A stretch of DNA of 64,000 bases from Cafeteria roenbergensis (taxonomy: Eukaryota > Sar > Bigyra > Bicosoecida > Cafeteriaceae): NCBI GenBank assembly GCA_008330645.1, contig VLTN01000007.1, positions 496,001 to 560,000 of the forward strand, written 5' to 3'. The stretch's first letter is position 1; the number at the start of each line of letters is the position of its first letter. Shown piece by piece: positions 22,132 through 30,947 of the stretch. The notes under the pieces were generated by a model. It searched no databases and was not told where the DNA came from. It saw only the letters and a list, made by a program, of their open reading frames with translations. The position numbers were made by a program, and so were the translations under genes.

Positions 22132-23271
22132 ATGGAGTCTCTGTTCCACCGCGTCCTTCAGGATGCGGGTTTGTTCGCCCACATCTGTTCTTTCATGCCG
22201 GGCACTCGCGGGGCCGAATGGGAGGGCGAGCCCATGGCGCGCAGGGCAGCGAGGGGCGCGCTGGTCGGCGTCTTTTGCCTCTTTGGCGACCGCTTGCCCG
22301 TGACTCCCGAGGTCCTTGCCGAGGCAGCCTCGTCAGGTGCCTGGGAGTTCTTCGAGGGACTCATGGCGGCACATCCGGATGTGGTCTTGCTTCCCCGGAC
22401 TTTGGAAGCGGCTGCAGCTGCTGTGAGTGACCCTTTCGGATCTTGTCGGGTCGCAACCAACTGACTCTCCTCGCGTTGTCGAGTTGCCGTTTGCCAGAAC
22501 CTTTCCTCGTCGCCGCTGGCGCTCTCGCAGGGACACCAACACGTGCTTTGCCGCCTTGAGAGCCTCCGAGAACACAGATGGCTGGCCTGGAAGGCGGAGG
22601 AAGCATCGCCCTTGCCGTTCGCTGATGAAACGTCGCCGCTTGCGGACCCTCCGGGGGGGCATCGCAGCGCTCCTCGGGCTCCAGAGTGCCATGCCGCCAG
22701 CTCGACGCCCGCAGCGCAACGCAGGACATCTCCTGACGCGATCTTGTCTGACCACGTTGATGCTGGTTGGCTGAGCGCCAGCCACGCGGCGCAGCTCCGT
22801 GCCATGCTGAGGTCGCAACACCCCGCCGTCCTCCGCAAGGCAGCATGCCGCAAGCAGTGGCTCCAAGTTTCCCTGCTCGCCTTGGACAGCGGGGTTGCTG
22901 CTGCAGCAGCCGAAGCTGGCTGCTTGGACATCGTGTACTGGGTTGCACGCAAGCTCAAGCACAGGTTCGACCCCTTCCCTGCCCTTTGCGCTGCCATCGC
23001 CGGACGGCACCCTCGGCTCGCCATGTTCGTTGCCCGCAAGTGGCGGACAAGGCTCACGCAGCAGCAGCTGAGCCGCTGCTGGACCATGGCAAGGCGCGCA
23101 GGACAAGGGCAGGTCAGTGACGCAATGTTGTGCCTGCTGCTGTCGTGTCTTGATCGGCCCGCAACGCCACCCTCGCCAACGGCCGGCCCCGGCTCGCCGT
23201 CCTCACCGGACGGCGGTGCACCACTGGCCTGGCCTCGCGCCCCACCACCTTCGCCAGCCCGGCCGTTCTGA
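22132..23271 (+). CDS. Ankyrin-like helical repeat protein, two exons
   Basis: 343 aa, function unknown. Exon 1 22132-22422, intron 22423-22530 (108 bp, gtgagt...tctcgcag, phase 0), exon 2 22531-23271. The product is rich in short helix pairs of the form 'A.AA..G.....W/F': VLAEAASSGAWEFFEGLMAAHPD, AAAAEAGCLDIVYWVARK, and a third copy around PALCAAIAGRHPRLAMFVARKW. This pattern is typical of divergent ankyrin-type repeats found in large families in stramenopiles and other protists. The N-terminal LFAHICSFMPG could be a degenerate F-box-like helix, but that is weak. A GTCAGT at about 23113 is a possible further donor, so the low-complexity C terminus may differ from the open frame. Confidence 0.6.
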
Positions 23272-23342
23272 CATTCGTGGCAAGGGCGGCGCCTCCCGAA
23301 GGTCAGTGGCGGCGCCTGCATCGATCCGCTGCACCGAGTGAA

Positions 23343-23374
23343 CGAGAAAGAGAGAGAGAGCGCGCGCGCGTGCG
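23343..23374. repeat. GA/CG simple repeat between convergent genes
   Basis: A purine run of GA dinucleotides followed by alternating CG/TG, in the ~200-bp gap between the ankyrin-like gene and the NAD kinase 3' end. Confidence 0.75.
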
Positions 23375-23474
23375 CAAGCACTGCGGCATCCACCAGCAAA
23401 CACGAAGCGAATTCGAAAAGCCGCGCAGGCGCTACGGCGCGCGCCGCGCCTTGGCACACTGGGGACTCCGCAAA

Positions 23475-26255
23475 TCACTCCACGTAGCCGTTCGTCGAGT
23501 CGTGCCGCCTCGGTCGGGTCTTATGGTACAGCGTCTCGCCGCTGAGGGCGCGCTCGCCGCGTCCAGGCTTGCCCTCCTTGCCGGGCGGCAGCGGCACAGG
23601 CGATCCGTCAGCGGCAAGATCGCGGCGGAGCTTCGACGCCGTGGGATGGTGATCTGCAGCCGGCGAGTCGGGCCCCCGCCTGCCACGCAGCCGCGGGGGC
23701 CTTGCGTCTGGCTTGTGCGCAGCGGCAGGGCGCGCCGCGCTAGCAGGCGGGGAGCCCGCCATGGCGCCCTCTGCGCCCGGGACTGCCGCGACTGCGTGGT
23801 GCCCGGCCTGCTCCGCGGCAGCTGGGGGGGGTGCGCCGCTCCCGCCAGACGGGAGCCTGCGCGCCCAAGAGTCGTGGCTGGAGTGCGGCATCCCTGCAGC
23901 GAGCGGGCGGCCGACGGTCTGGATCTGGGCGGGCGGCTCCGGCACGGCCGGCACGAACGGGGGCGGCTGGGGACCAGCCGCACCCCCCCTGTCGTCGTCG
24001 TCGCTCTCGTAGCCGCTCGAGGAGTCCTCGGAGGAGTCTGAGGCCCCTGCTGCGCCGTCAGCACCGCTGCCTGGCTCCACCGCGGCCTTCTGGCGCTCAC
24101 GGACGTTCCAGTTGAGCTTCTCCGTGATGGAGCGAACCCAGTCGCCCACCGTGCCCTTGCGGGTGACGAGGGGGAGGGGGAATGCCGACATCCTGATCAC
24201 GACGAAGTCGCCGGCGCGCAGGACACAATCGTCCGGGCTCACGCCGTCGGGGACGCGGCCGTCGAAGGCCAGGCGCACATTGCTGCGGGAGCCCGGGGCA
24301 ACGACGAGCTTGATGGTGGCGCAGTCTGGGAAGAGGACGGGCCTGAAGGAGAGAGTGTGCGGACAGATGGGCGTGAGGAGAATGGCCGGCACAGATGGCA
24401 GGGCCATGGAGCCGCCAGCGGCGAGGCTGTAGGCTGTCGAGCCGGTGGGCGTGCCGATGATGACGCCGTCGGCCTGGATTGTGGTGAGCGGGACCCCGTC
24501 GACGTACGCGTCGATGGCGCTGAGTGCGGCGCAGGAGCCCCTCTCGAGGGCCAGCTCGTTGAGCACGTGGCGGCGGATGGCGGGCGCGCCGCCGCCCCCC
24601 TCCGCGCGGAACACGTCCACTCTGAGGCGCATCCGCATGGTGACCGGGAGGGTGGCGGGCTCCCGCCCTTGGTCAAGGGGCGCGAGCTGGAGCTGGGAGG
24701 CTGTCGGCGACGCCGAGGGGGATACCCTTCCGTCGAAGGGAGCGGCCGCCCCGCTGCGGCCGCCAGTGCTGGTGCCATGCAGGCCCGGGAGGCCCTTTGT
24801 CATCGAGGAGCGACCAGCGACGGGCCCCAGCTGGGGGGTGCGGGAGAGGCCGCCGGCGGACCGGTCAGGCGCGCCTGCCAGAGGCTGCGAAGGCCCGCTG
24901 CCTGCTCCTCTTCCTCCTCCCCCGCTGCCGGGGGCTGCCCCGTCACGGCTGCCGATCGTGCCTGCGTCCGACGGCGGCCCCGTCCGCGACGCCCCTCCAC
25001 CCCCCGCGCCCATTCCTCCCTCGCTTGTGCCCGAGCCGGCATCTGCCTCGCCGTACCCCGGCAGCGCCCCTTGGCTCTGCGCCTCGAGGGCCTGGCCGGG
25101 AAGGGGCAGGCCCACTGCGGGCCCCAGCGTCACGGGCGGCCCTGCCGACGTCGGCATGGCAAGCGGAGGCGGGAGGTGGTCGGCGGACGGGCCCTCGCCG
25201 TCGGCCAGCGCGGCGGACCCGGTGGGCGACGCCGGCGCCGCAGGGTGCCGAGTGACCACGGCGGAGGTGAGAAAGCCGTCGTCGTCCCGCTCCACGCCCT
25301 CGAATATGGCCCTCAGGACGGCCTTGAGCCTGGGCTTGTCGAACACCGTCATGAAGCCGAGGGAGCCAGCGCCCACGGAGATGACGGGCGGAATGGGCCC
25401 CTGAAAGAGGCTGCTGGTGTGGAGCACGGTGCCGTCGCCCCCGATGCACACGATGAGGTCGAGACCAGCGATGGCCTCCGGGGTCATGGGCCGAACGCCA
25501 GCAGCGGCAAGGTGGTCCGCTTGGCCAGCGGCTGCAGGAGGGGAGGACGACGGCCCGGCCGCCCCTGCCACAGCCGCCGGCGCTGCCGCTGGCGCTGCCG
25601 ATTCCCCAGAGCCGCTGTGAGCGTCCGCTGCTGTCGCGCCGGCCCCGGCGGAGGCTGGCGCCTGGCCCGAGGACGACGTCGCGCGCCGGTGGCCGATGGG
25701 ACCCCTCGCTGCTGCGGCCACTGCTGCGGCCACTGACGCAGCCGTGGCGGCAGAGCCGCTGCGTGCCACCCGTGCGCTGATCCGGGCCGCTGCCTTGCGC
25801 ATCGCCGGCCACTCGCTCTGCTCAGCGTCGACGAACACAGCCGCGCCGAAGCGGCGCGCGATCCACAGCGCAAGCTGGACGCTGTGGCGGCGGATGTCCT
25901 TGTCCTTCCACTTCTTGATGATGCCGATCGAGCGCGGCCGGCTGCGCCAGCGAATCAGCGCCTCACGAACGCTCAGCTGCTGCGCGCGAATCACGCCGCT
26001 AGGGACCTCGCGGGGCGGCAAGCAGCCGTCCGAGCTGCACTTGATGATCTGGATCGGGACGCGGCGCGGCTCCTCCTGGTGAAGCATTGCCGCGGGCATG
26101 CGCGCGGCATCCTGAGAGCGAGCTGGCCCTGGCCAGCCTTGGCTCGGGTGCCCAAGGTCGGACATGCCCTCCGAGCTGGCGCCAGTGCTGGCAACGCTCG
26201 CGGGCCGGTTGCGTCGGCTGCCCCCGCCCGGCTGGCCGAGTCGCGCGGCTGCCAT
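23475..26255 (-). CDS. NAD kinase with large disordered insertions
   Basis: Phosphorylates NAD to NADP using ATP. Uninterrupted frame of 926 aa from ATG at 26255, well above the usual ~300-600 residues. Conserved blocks: the N-terminal strand SIGIIKKWKDKD (about 109-120), the catalytic GGDGT (272-276) in LDLIVCIGGDGTVLHTS, GAGSLGFMTVFD, the NE motif in HVLNELALERG, and the NAD-site block DGVIIGTPTGSTAYS. Size is explained by low-complexity inserts: about residues 160-262 before GGDGT, about 340-545 between the two nucleotide-site halves, and a ~170-residue C-terminal tail rich in Ser, Pro and Ala. All three sit where loops or the terminus occur, so the core should fold. No clear targeting peptide. 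Divergent from the TMEM223-like gene by 373 bp. Confidence 0.93.
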   Translation of the reverse strand: MAAARLGQPGGGSRRNRPASVASTGASSEGMSDLGHPSQGWPGPARSQDAARMPAAMLHQEEPRRVPIQIIKCSSDGCLPPREVPSGVIRAQQLSVREALIRWRSRPRSIGIIKKWKDKDIRRHSVQLALWIARRFGAAVFVDAEQSEWPAMRKAAARISARVARSGSAATAASVAAAVAAAARGPIGHRRATSSSGQAPASAGAGATAADAHSGSGESAAPAAAPAAVAGAAGPSSSPPAAAGQADHLAAAGVRPMTPEAIAGLDLIVCIGGDGTVLHTSSLFQGPIPPVISVGAGSLGFMTVFDKPRLKAVLRAIFEGVERDDDGFLTSAVVTRHPAAPASPTGSAALADGEGPSADHLPPPLAMPTSAGPPVTLGPAVGLPLPGQALEAQSQGALPGYGEADAGSGTSEGGMGAGGGGASRTGPPSDAGTIGSRDGAAPGSGGGGRGAGSGPSQPLAGAPDRSAGGLSRTPQLGPVAGRSSMTKGLPGLHGTSTGGRSGAAAPFDGRVSPSASPTASQLQLAPLDQGREPATLPVTMRMRLRVDVFRAEGGGGAPAIRRHVLNELALERGSCAALSAIDAYVDGVPLTTIQADGVIIGTPTGSTAYSLAAGGSMALPSVPAILLTPICPHTLSFRPVLFPDCATIKLVVAPGSRSNVRLAFDGRVPDGVSPDDCVLRAGDFVVIRMSAFPLPLVTRKGTVGDWVRSITEKLNWNVRERQKAAVEPGSGADGAAGASDSSEDSSSGYESDDDDRGGAAGPQPPPFVPAVPEPPAQIQTVGRPLAAGMPHSSHDSWARRLPSGGSGAPPPAAAEQAGHHAVAAVPGAEGAMAGSPPASAARPAAAHKPDARPPRLRGRRGPDSPAADHHPTASKLRRDLAADGSPVPLPPGKEGKPGRGERALSGETLYHKTRPRRHDSTNGYVE

Positions 26256-26628
26256 GGCGTCGGCCGCCGCTCAGGACGGCTGGCGAGCGGAACGAACCGC
26301 CGGCCGAAGCGCGGTGCAGCGGCCCAGCTCCCGCCAGCCTTGTCCCCGGCCCGGAAGCAGGCGCGCGCCTGCTGCCACAGGCGGAAGTGGCCCTCTCGAG
26401 CGCGCGGAGCGGGCCACCACTGCGGCGCAGCCGGAATGCTCCGGGCCTCACTCACGCAGCTCTGCCACCACGGCTGCCGCGCCGGCACTCTGCCCGAGTC
26501 TCGCAGGCGCCCGCGACCTCGCCGGACGCCTCGCCCTTGCCCCCGCCCGGCGCCTCCAGAGCCCCTGCTCAACCCCGCAGGGAGGGACTGCCCCTCTCGC
26601 CCGTCGATCAGCGCTGCACGGCTTCGGC
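26256..26628. promoter_or_regulatory. Divergent region, NAD kinase / TMEM223-like gene
   Basis: 373 bp between start codons. The plus-strand frame stays open through it but lacks protein character, so I treat it as promoter and leader sequence. Confidence 0.4.
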
Positions 26629-27047
26629 ATGGCCGCCGGGCGCGCAGCTGCCCGCGCCCTCGCCCGGAGAGGAGCGCCGGCTGCTCCCCCCGCTCGGCCG
26701 CCAGCCGCGCTGTGCGCGCCGTCTCAGGTCGTGCTGGTCTCCGTGCGGGGCTTTGCGTCCGCGGCAGCCGCCGCGCCTCGCGACGCGCGCTTCTTCGGCA
26801 ACCTGAACGAGCGAGCGAGGCAGTTCGACTCGGTCTTCACCGCGGAGGAGCTGCGCGCTGGCCTGGGCTCCCGATCGGCGGTGCCCGTGTCCCACGCTGA
26901 TTCTGCCGCTGGGCGCAGTGACATGGCGTCGGTTGGCGCGATGCAGTCGCTGAGCTCTAGCGCGGACTCGTTTCGCGAGCGCCTGCGGAAGGCCCGCTCG
27001 TTTTCTCGGTCTACGCTGTCCGCGGCCGCCAACCTCTCTGCCGATGC

Positions 27048-27089
<42 letters not shown>

Positions 27090-27978
27090 CACGGAGAAGA
27101 AGCAAGACACTGGTTCTCACCGCCAGACGCGTGACGGCGCAGAGGCCACGCCGGCTGTGGACTCGACTCCTGCGACAGCCGCTGGGCCCCATAGCGACGC
27201 GACCCCGCCCGCGTCTGCTCCACCCCCTCCCCCAGGCACGCCGCCCCCGCCGCCCAAGTCGTTCCCTGGCGGGCCTGAGGGCATCGGGGGGAAAGGGGTG
27301 CCCTCCCCCGAGCCTGCGACGCCGCCTGGCGTGAAGCTTGGCCCAGGAGAGACCCTTCTCGTGCATTGCCCCCCGACGGTGATGCACACGCTCAGCGCGA
27401 TCGTCGGCCTCGTTCCGGGGGTCTTCAGTGCTGCTTCGTTCGCCCTCAACCAGGCGGAGTTCGGGCCGCCGATGCCGTGGTGGGGCATCGCGCTCGGCGC
27501 GGGCGCTTCAACCGCAGCCATGGGCGTGCTGTGGTTCGTCACAAGCCGCCACCTCAGCTCCGTTGTGCTCTCGCCAGACGGCTGCCACGTCCGCGTGACG
27601 TCGGCCTCCCCGTTTGGGCTGCTTCGCGGCAGCTCGGCCGAGATTCCTGTGGCTTATTTTGCGCACAAGCACCGCGACTCCTCGTCCACCACGTACCTCA
27701 ACATCGCCCCCCCCGGCACGGCGGAGGCCAACATGAGGCCGCTTTTCATGCCAGTGGACTCTCGCACGGAGATCCCGGACGAGGCTGCTTTCAAGCAGCT
27801 TCTCGCAGGGCGGGCGCCCATCAGCACCGCATCGGCACCAGTGGACCCCGCGATTGCCTACTGGAAGGAGGCCAGCGCCGAGGACGGCCGGCCGTACTGG
27901 TTCAACGAGGTGACAAGGCAGCGTCAGTGGGAGGCGCCCGCCCATGTCGCGGCCTGGAACGCGGGCAAACGGCGCTGA
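26629..27978 (+). CDS. TMEM223-like mitochondrial membrane protein with polyQ and C-terminal WW domain
   Basis: 449 aa. Start at 26629 (MAAGRAAARALARRGAP...), which gives an Arg/Ala-rich mitochondrial presequence ending near VRGFASAAAA. Residues ~60-140 are hydrophilic, followed by 13 Gln encoded by a pure CAG run (141-153) and a Pro-rich linker. About 230-370 resemble TMEM223: GETLLVHCPPTVMH, a first membrane segment, PWWGIALGAGASTAAMGV as a second, then LSSVVLSPDGCHVRV, SPFGLL and IPVAYFAHKHRD, in the same order as the animal protein. TMEM223 is an inner-membrane factor for cytochrome c oxidase (COX1) biogenesis. The C terminus adds a WW domain (about 409-440: YWKEASAEDGRPYWFNEVT..QWEAP), which binds Pro-rich ligands. 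I know of no TMEM223 protein with one. The TMEM223 assignment is by pattern and moderate. Confidence 0.65.
27049..27087 (+). repeat. (CAG)13 coding for polyglutamine
   Basis: Thirteen uninterrupted CAG codons inside the TMEM223-like gene. Purity suggests recent slippage rather than selected protein sequence. Confidence 0.95.
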
Positions 27979-28275
27979 ATGTGGCGCCTGTTGCGGATGG
28001 TCGATTGCATGCGTGGGCGTGTTGGAGCCGTGGCACCGGCTGGGCCGATCGAACGCCGCCCCCCCCCCCGACACACACACGCGCGCCAATACCAGCGGCA
28101 GCAAGGTGCAAATCCCGCACCACTGCAGCCCAGCCCAGCACGTGCGCGCGCGGCGGCAAGGCACGACAGCGCAGCTCTGCGCCGAACGCCCTCGCGCGCG
28201 GACCGAAGGTCTGCACCGCACTCCGGCCGCCCCGCTGGGAACTGGCCTGGGAAGCGAGTCGGACAAGCGCTCCCG

Positions 28276-30825
28276 ATGGGAGCATCGGCTTCGACGCCTG
28301 GCGGGCTAGGTGCGCCTCAGGCCGACCTGGACGGTGCGGACGGGCCCTTCCAGCACGTTCCGGGGCTGCGCAATGAAGGAAACACCTGCTTCGCCAACGC
28401 CGTGCTGCAGGCGGTGGCCGCCCTGCCGCAGTTCCACGCGCACTTGGAGCGCATTGTGCGATCCGGGTCCCAGCCGGGGATGGCCAAGGCCATGGACCCG
28501 CTGTGCCAGCTGGTTGCCGGCGCCGGCGCGGGCTCCCTGCAAGACGCGCGCGACGCCATGTTCGAGGCCGGCGGTTCGGCCAGCCAGCAGACCAGGGCGG
28601 AAGCGGATGACGTGGACCAGCGGACGCAGCTGGCTGGCCGCCTGCTGGGGCTGGTGCAGCGTCTGTCGCGCGCCAGCGTGGCGCCGGTTGCTCCTGAGGA
28701 CTCGAGGGTCGTGGTCGGCGACTTCAACGCGATGTTCCGGAGGCATGGCGAGTCAGGCCTGCGCGGGGACCAACAAGACGCGCATGAGATGCTGCTTTTG
28801 CTCGAGTCCGCGCTCGCCCGCGACGCGGATGACGAGGAGGACGAGGACGCTGCCGCGCTGGTGCAACGCGCCCAAGGCGCGCCGGCTGGCGGGCCGCTGC
28901 GGCGTGTGGCCAACCTTGAGAAGCTGCAGTCGACCCCAAGCGGCAGTGTCCTCGTGGCACCGGCGGAGGGTGCCGCAGCGGCCCGGCGCACGGGAGAGCT
29001 GGTTTCGTCGCCACAGGCAACGGCAGCCTCGCCGGGCGAAGCAGCCGGGCCCACTGGGCAGCTGCTCGCCATAGTGCCGCTGCGGACCTCCCCGCTGGTG
29101 AACCGCAAGCGATCGCGTGTGCGCGCCGGCTCGCCTGTGGCCTCCCCTGCGCTGGACGAGGCCGGGCAGGGCGACTCACCGCCGGACGAGAGGGCGCGGG
29201 CAGGGCAGACGGCAAGCGGCGATGAGGAGGGGGACCCCGCCGAGCAGCAGGCCAGCCGCGCGTCGGCGGGCCGGGGAGCGGGAAGCGCGGCAGCGACGCG
29301 CCAGCCGCTGGCGCCGGAGGCCAGGAGTCGCCGCCCCGCCAAGCCGCCATCCGGCAGAGCGCTGCGCGACGGGCCGAACACCGCGCGAGGCGGCATCGAC
29401 GGCAGCCCTGGCGGCGACCTAGGCCCGGCTGGCTCCCCGCTGGGGAGGTCATCGTCGGAAGGGGGGGCTGCTGGCGCCGGCTCAAGCCAGGCGCTGCCCT
29501 GCCGCGCTGCCTCCGTGTCGGGCGGGAGCCGTGCTTCCAGCACCGGGTCGGAGGCGTCCGTCTCGGGCTCCCCTCGCTCCCCCTCCGCGCAGTCGGGCGC
29601 AGGGTCGGTCACAGTGGGCGCCGTCGATGCGCCGCCTGGATCTGTGAGCGCCTGGCCGATGGGCCGTAGCAGCGACTCCGCGCTGGCCATCAAGGCGACA
29701 CCAGCAGCACCTGCACCAGCATCAGCCCTGGCCGCAGAACCGTCGTCATCAGCAGTTGCAACAGCTGCCACCTCGACCATTCGCCGAATCAGCCCCCTCC
29801 GCAGGGCAATGCTCTTCGCAGCTGCGGACGCTGCCTCCATCACCTCCGTGATGCACCATGCCAGGCAGAGCCTCGCCGCAGACCCCTCCGGCCGCGCGCT
29901 CCAGGAGCTTGTTCAGAGCGCTATCCGCACAGCTCGACTCTCTTCCGGCCTGCCCGTCACGCCCCTGCTGGTCTCGCCAGCGCAGCTCGTGTCGCTGGCC
30001 AGGCCGCGCCGAACGAAGCTGCGCTCGCCCTTCCGCGGCGCCACAGCCACCTGCATCAAGTGCCTTGGCTGCAACACCTTTTCAGACTGGTCGTTGCAAC
30101 CCTTCACTTGCCTCTCGCTGCCGATCCACGGCTCAGATGTGCGCACCTGCCTCTCCAGACAGCTCCACGACGAGCGCATATCTGAGGACTACCGTTGCGA
30201 CCGCTGCCACGGCGTGCATCCGGCTGTGAAGCGGTCTCGACTCGTGCGGCTTCCCTCTGTGCTCGTGATCCACCTCCAGCGCCAGACCGTGGGGGCCTAC
30301 GGCCCGGTCAAGATCAGCGCTGCGGTGCGGTTCGGCGTGTCTCTGGATGTGTCGGCGCTGTGCGCCAGAGCGAGGTCGCCCCGGGATGCAGCTGCCGCAG
30401 AAGGAACCTCGGCCGACGAGGCTGCCGCCATCGCCGCCGCTGCTGCTGGTGCTGCAACGAGCAAGCGCCCCAGCGGCAAGGCCGTGTACTCGCTCATGAG
30501 CGTCGTGACGCACCTTGGAGGGCCGTTTGGGGGGCACTACGTGGCCTTCAGGAGAGTGCCGCAGCCGGCATCGACGCGCGCGGGCCCTGAGCCGGAAGCG
30601 GTGCGGAAGCCCGCCAAGGGCTTGTGGGCGTACGTGAGCGACGAAGTCACCAAGTCGGTGCCGCTAGCTGAGGTCAAAAAGGCAGAGGCGTATATGCTCA
30701 TGTACGCAAGGAGCGACCCTGATGCGGACCCGGCGTGCGGCGCCGAAGGCGTTTCGCGGGAGCCGGGTCTGGGTTACTGGGACGTGTCTGGCGGGGGGCA
30801 CCGCCTGGCCTACAGCTATGCGTAG
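28276..30825 (+). CDS. Ubiquitin-specific protease (peptidase C19), N-myristoylation motif
   Basis: Deubiquitinating cysteine protease, 849 aa, no intron. ATG at 28276 gives MGASAST, matching the N-myristoylation pattern (Gly2, Ser6), so membrane anchoring is likely. Cys box GLRNEGNTCFANAVLQ with Cys38; His box HLGGPFGGHYVAF with His754; third residue in WAYVSDEVTKS. A Zn-finger in the fingers region uses CIKC and YRCDRC. The QQDAHEMLLLLES block (QDAxE) is present near 28771. Between about residues 200 and 500 the catalytic domain is interrupted by a long Ser/Ala/Gly/Pro-rich insert with a bipartite basic patch (NRKRSRVR). A second low-complexity stretch lies near 30390-30480. All catalytic residues are present, so it should be active. 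Substrate unknown. Confidence 0.93.
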   Translation: MGASASTPGGLGAPQADLDGADGPFQHVPGLRNEGNTCFANAVLQAVAALPQFHAHLERIVRSGSQPGMAKAMDPLCQLVAGAGAGSLQDARDAMFEAGGSASQQTRAEADDVDQRTQLAGRLLGLVQRLSRASVAPVAPEDSRVVVGDFNAMFRRHGESGLRGDQQDAHEMLLLLESALARDADDEEDEDAAALVQRAQGAPAGGPLRRVANLEKLQSTPSGSVLVAPAEGAAAARRTGELVSSPQATAASPGEAAGPTGQLLAIVPLRTSPLVNRKRSRVRAGSPVASPALDEAGQGDSPPDERARAGQTASGDEEGDPAEQQASRASAGRGAGSAAATRQPLAPEARSRRPAKPPSGRALRDGPNTARGGIDGSPGGDLGPAGSPLGRSSSEGGAAGAGSSQALPCRAASVSGGSRASSTGSEASVSGSPRSPSAQSGAGSVTVGAVDAPPGSVSAWPMGRSSDSALAIKATPAAPAPASALAAEPSSSAVATAATSTIRRISPLRRAMLFAAADAASITSVMHHARQSLAADPSGRALQELVQSAIRTARLSSGLPVTPLLVSPAQLVSLARPRRTKLRSPFRGATATCIKCLGCNTFSDWSLQPFTCLSLPIHGSDVRTCLSRQLHDERISEDYRCDRCHGVHPAVKRSRLVRLPSVLVIHLQRQTVGAYGPVKISAAVRFGVSLDVSALCARARSPRDAAAAEGTSADEAAAIAAAAAGAATSKRPSGKAVYSLMSVVTHLGGPFGGHYVAFRRVPQPASTRAGPEPEAVRKPAKGLWAYVSDEVTKSVPLAEVKKAEAYMLMYARSDPDADPACGAEGVSREPGLGYWDVSGGGHRLAYSYA

Positions 30826-30947
30826 CGTGCGCGTGGCCGACTGCGCGCTTCGGTCTCCAAGTCCCTTGCGAATCGAGCTCAAACTTGCGGACTTGATTGT
30901 GTGCGTGCACATAGACCACACAGGCATCACAAAACCAGCGCACGCCC

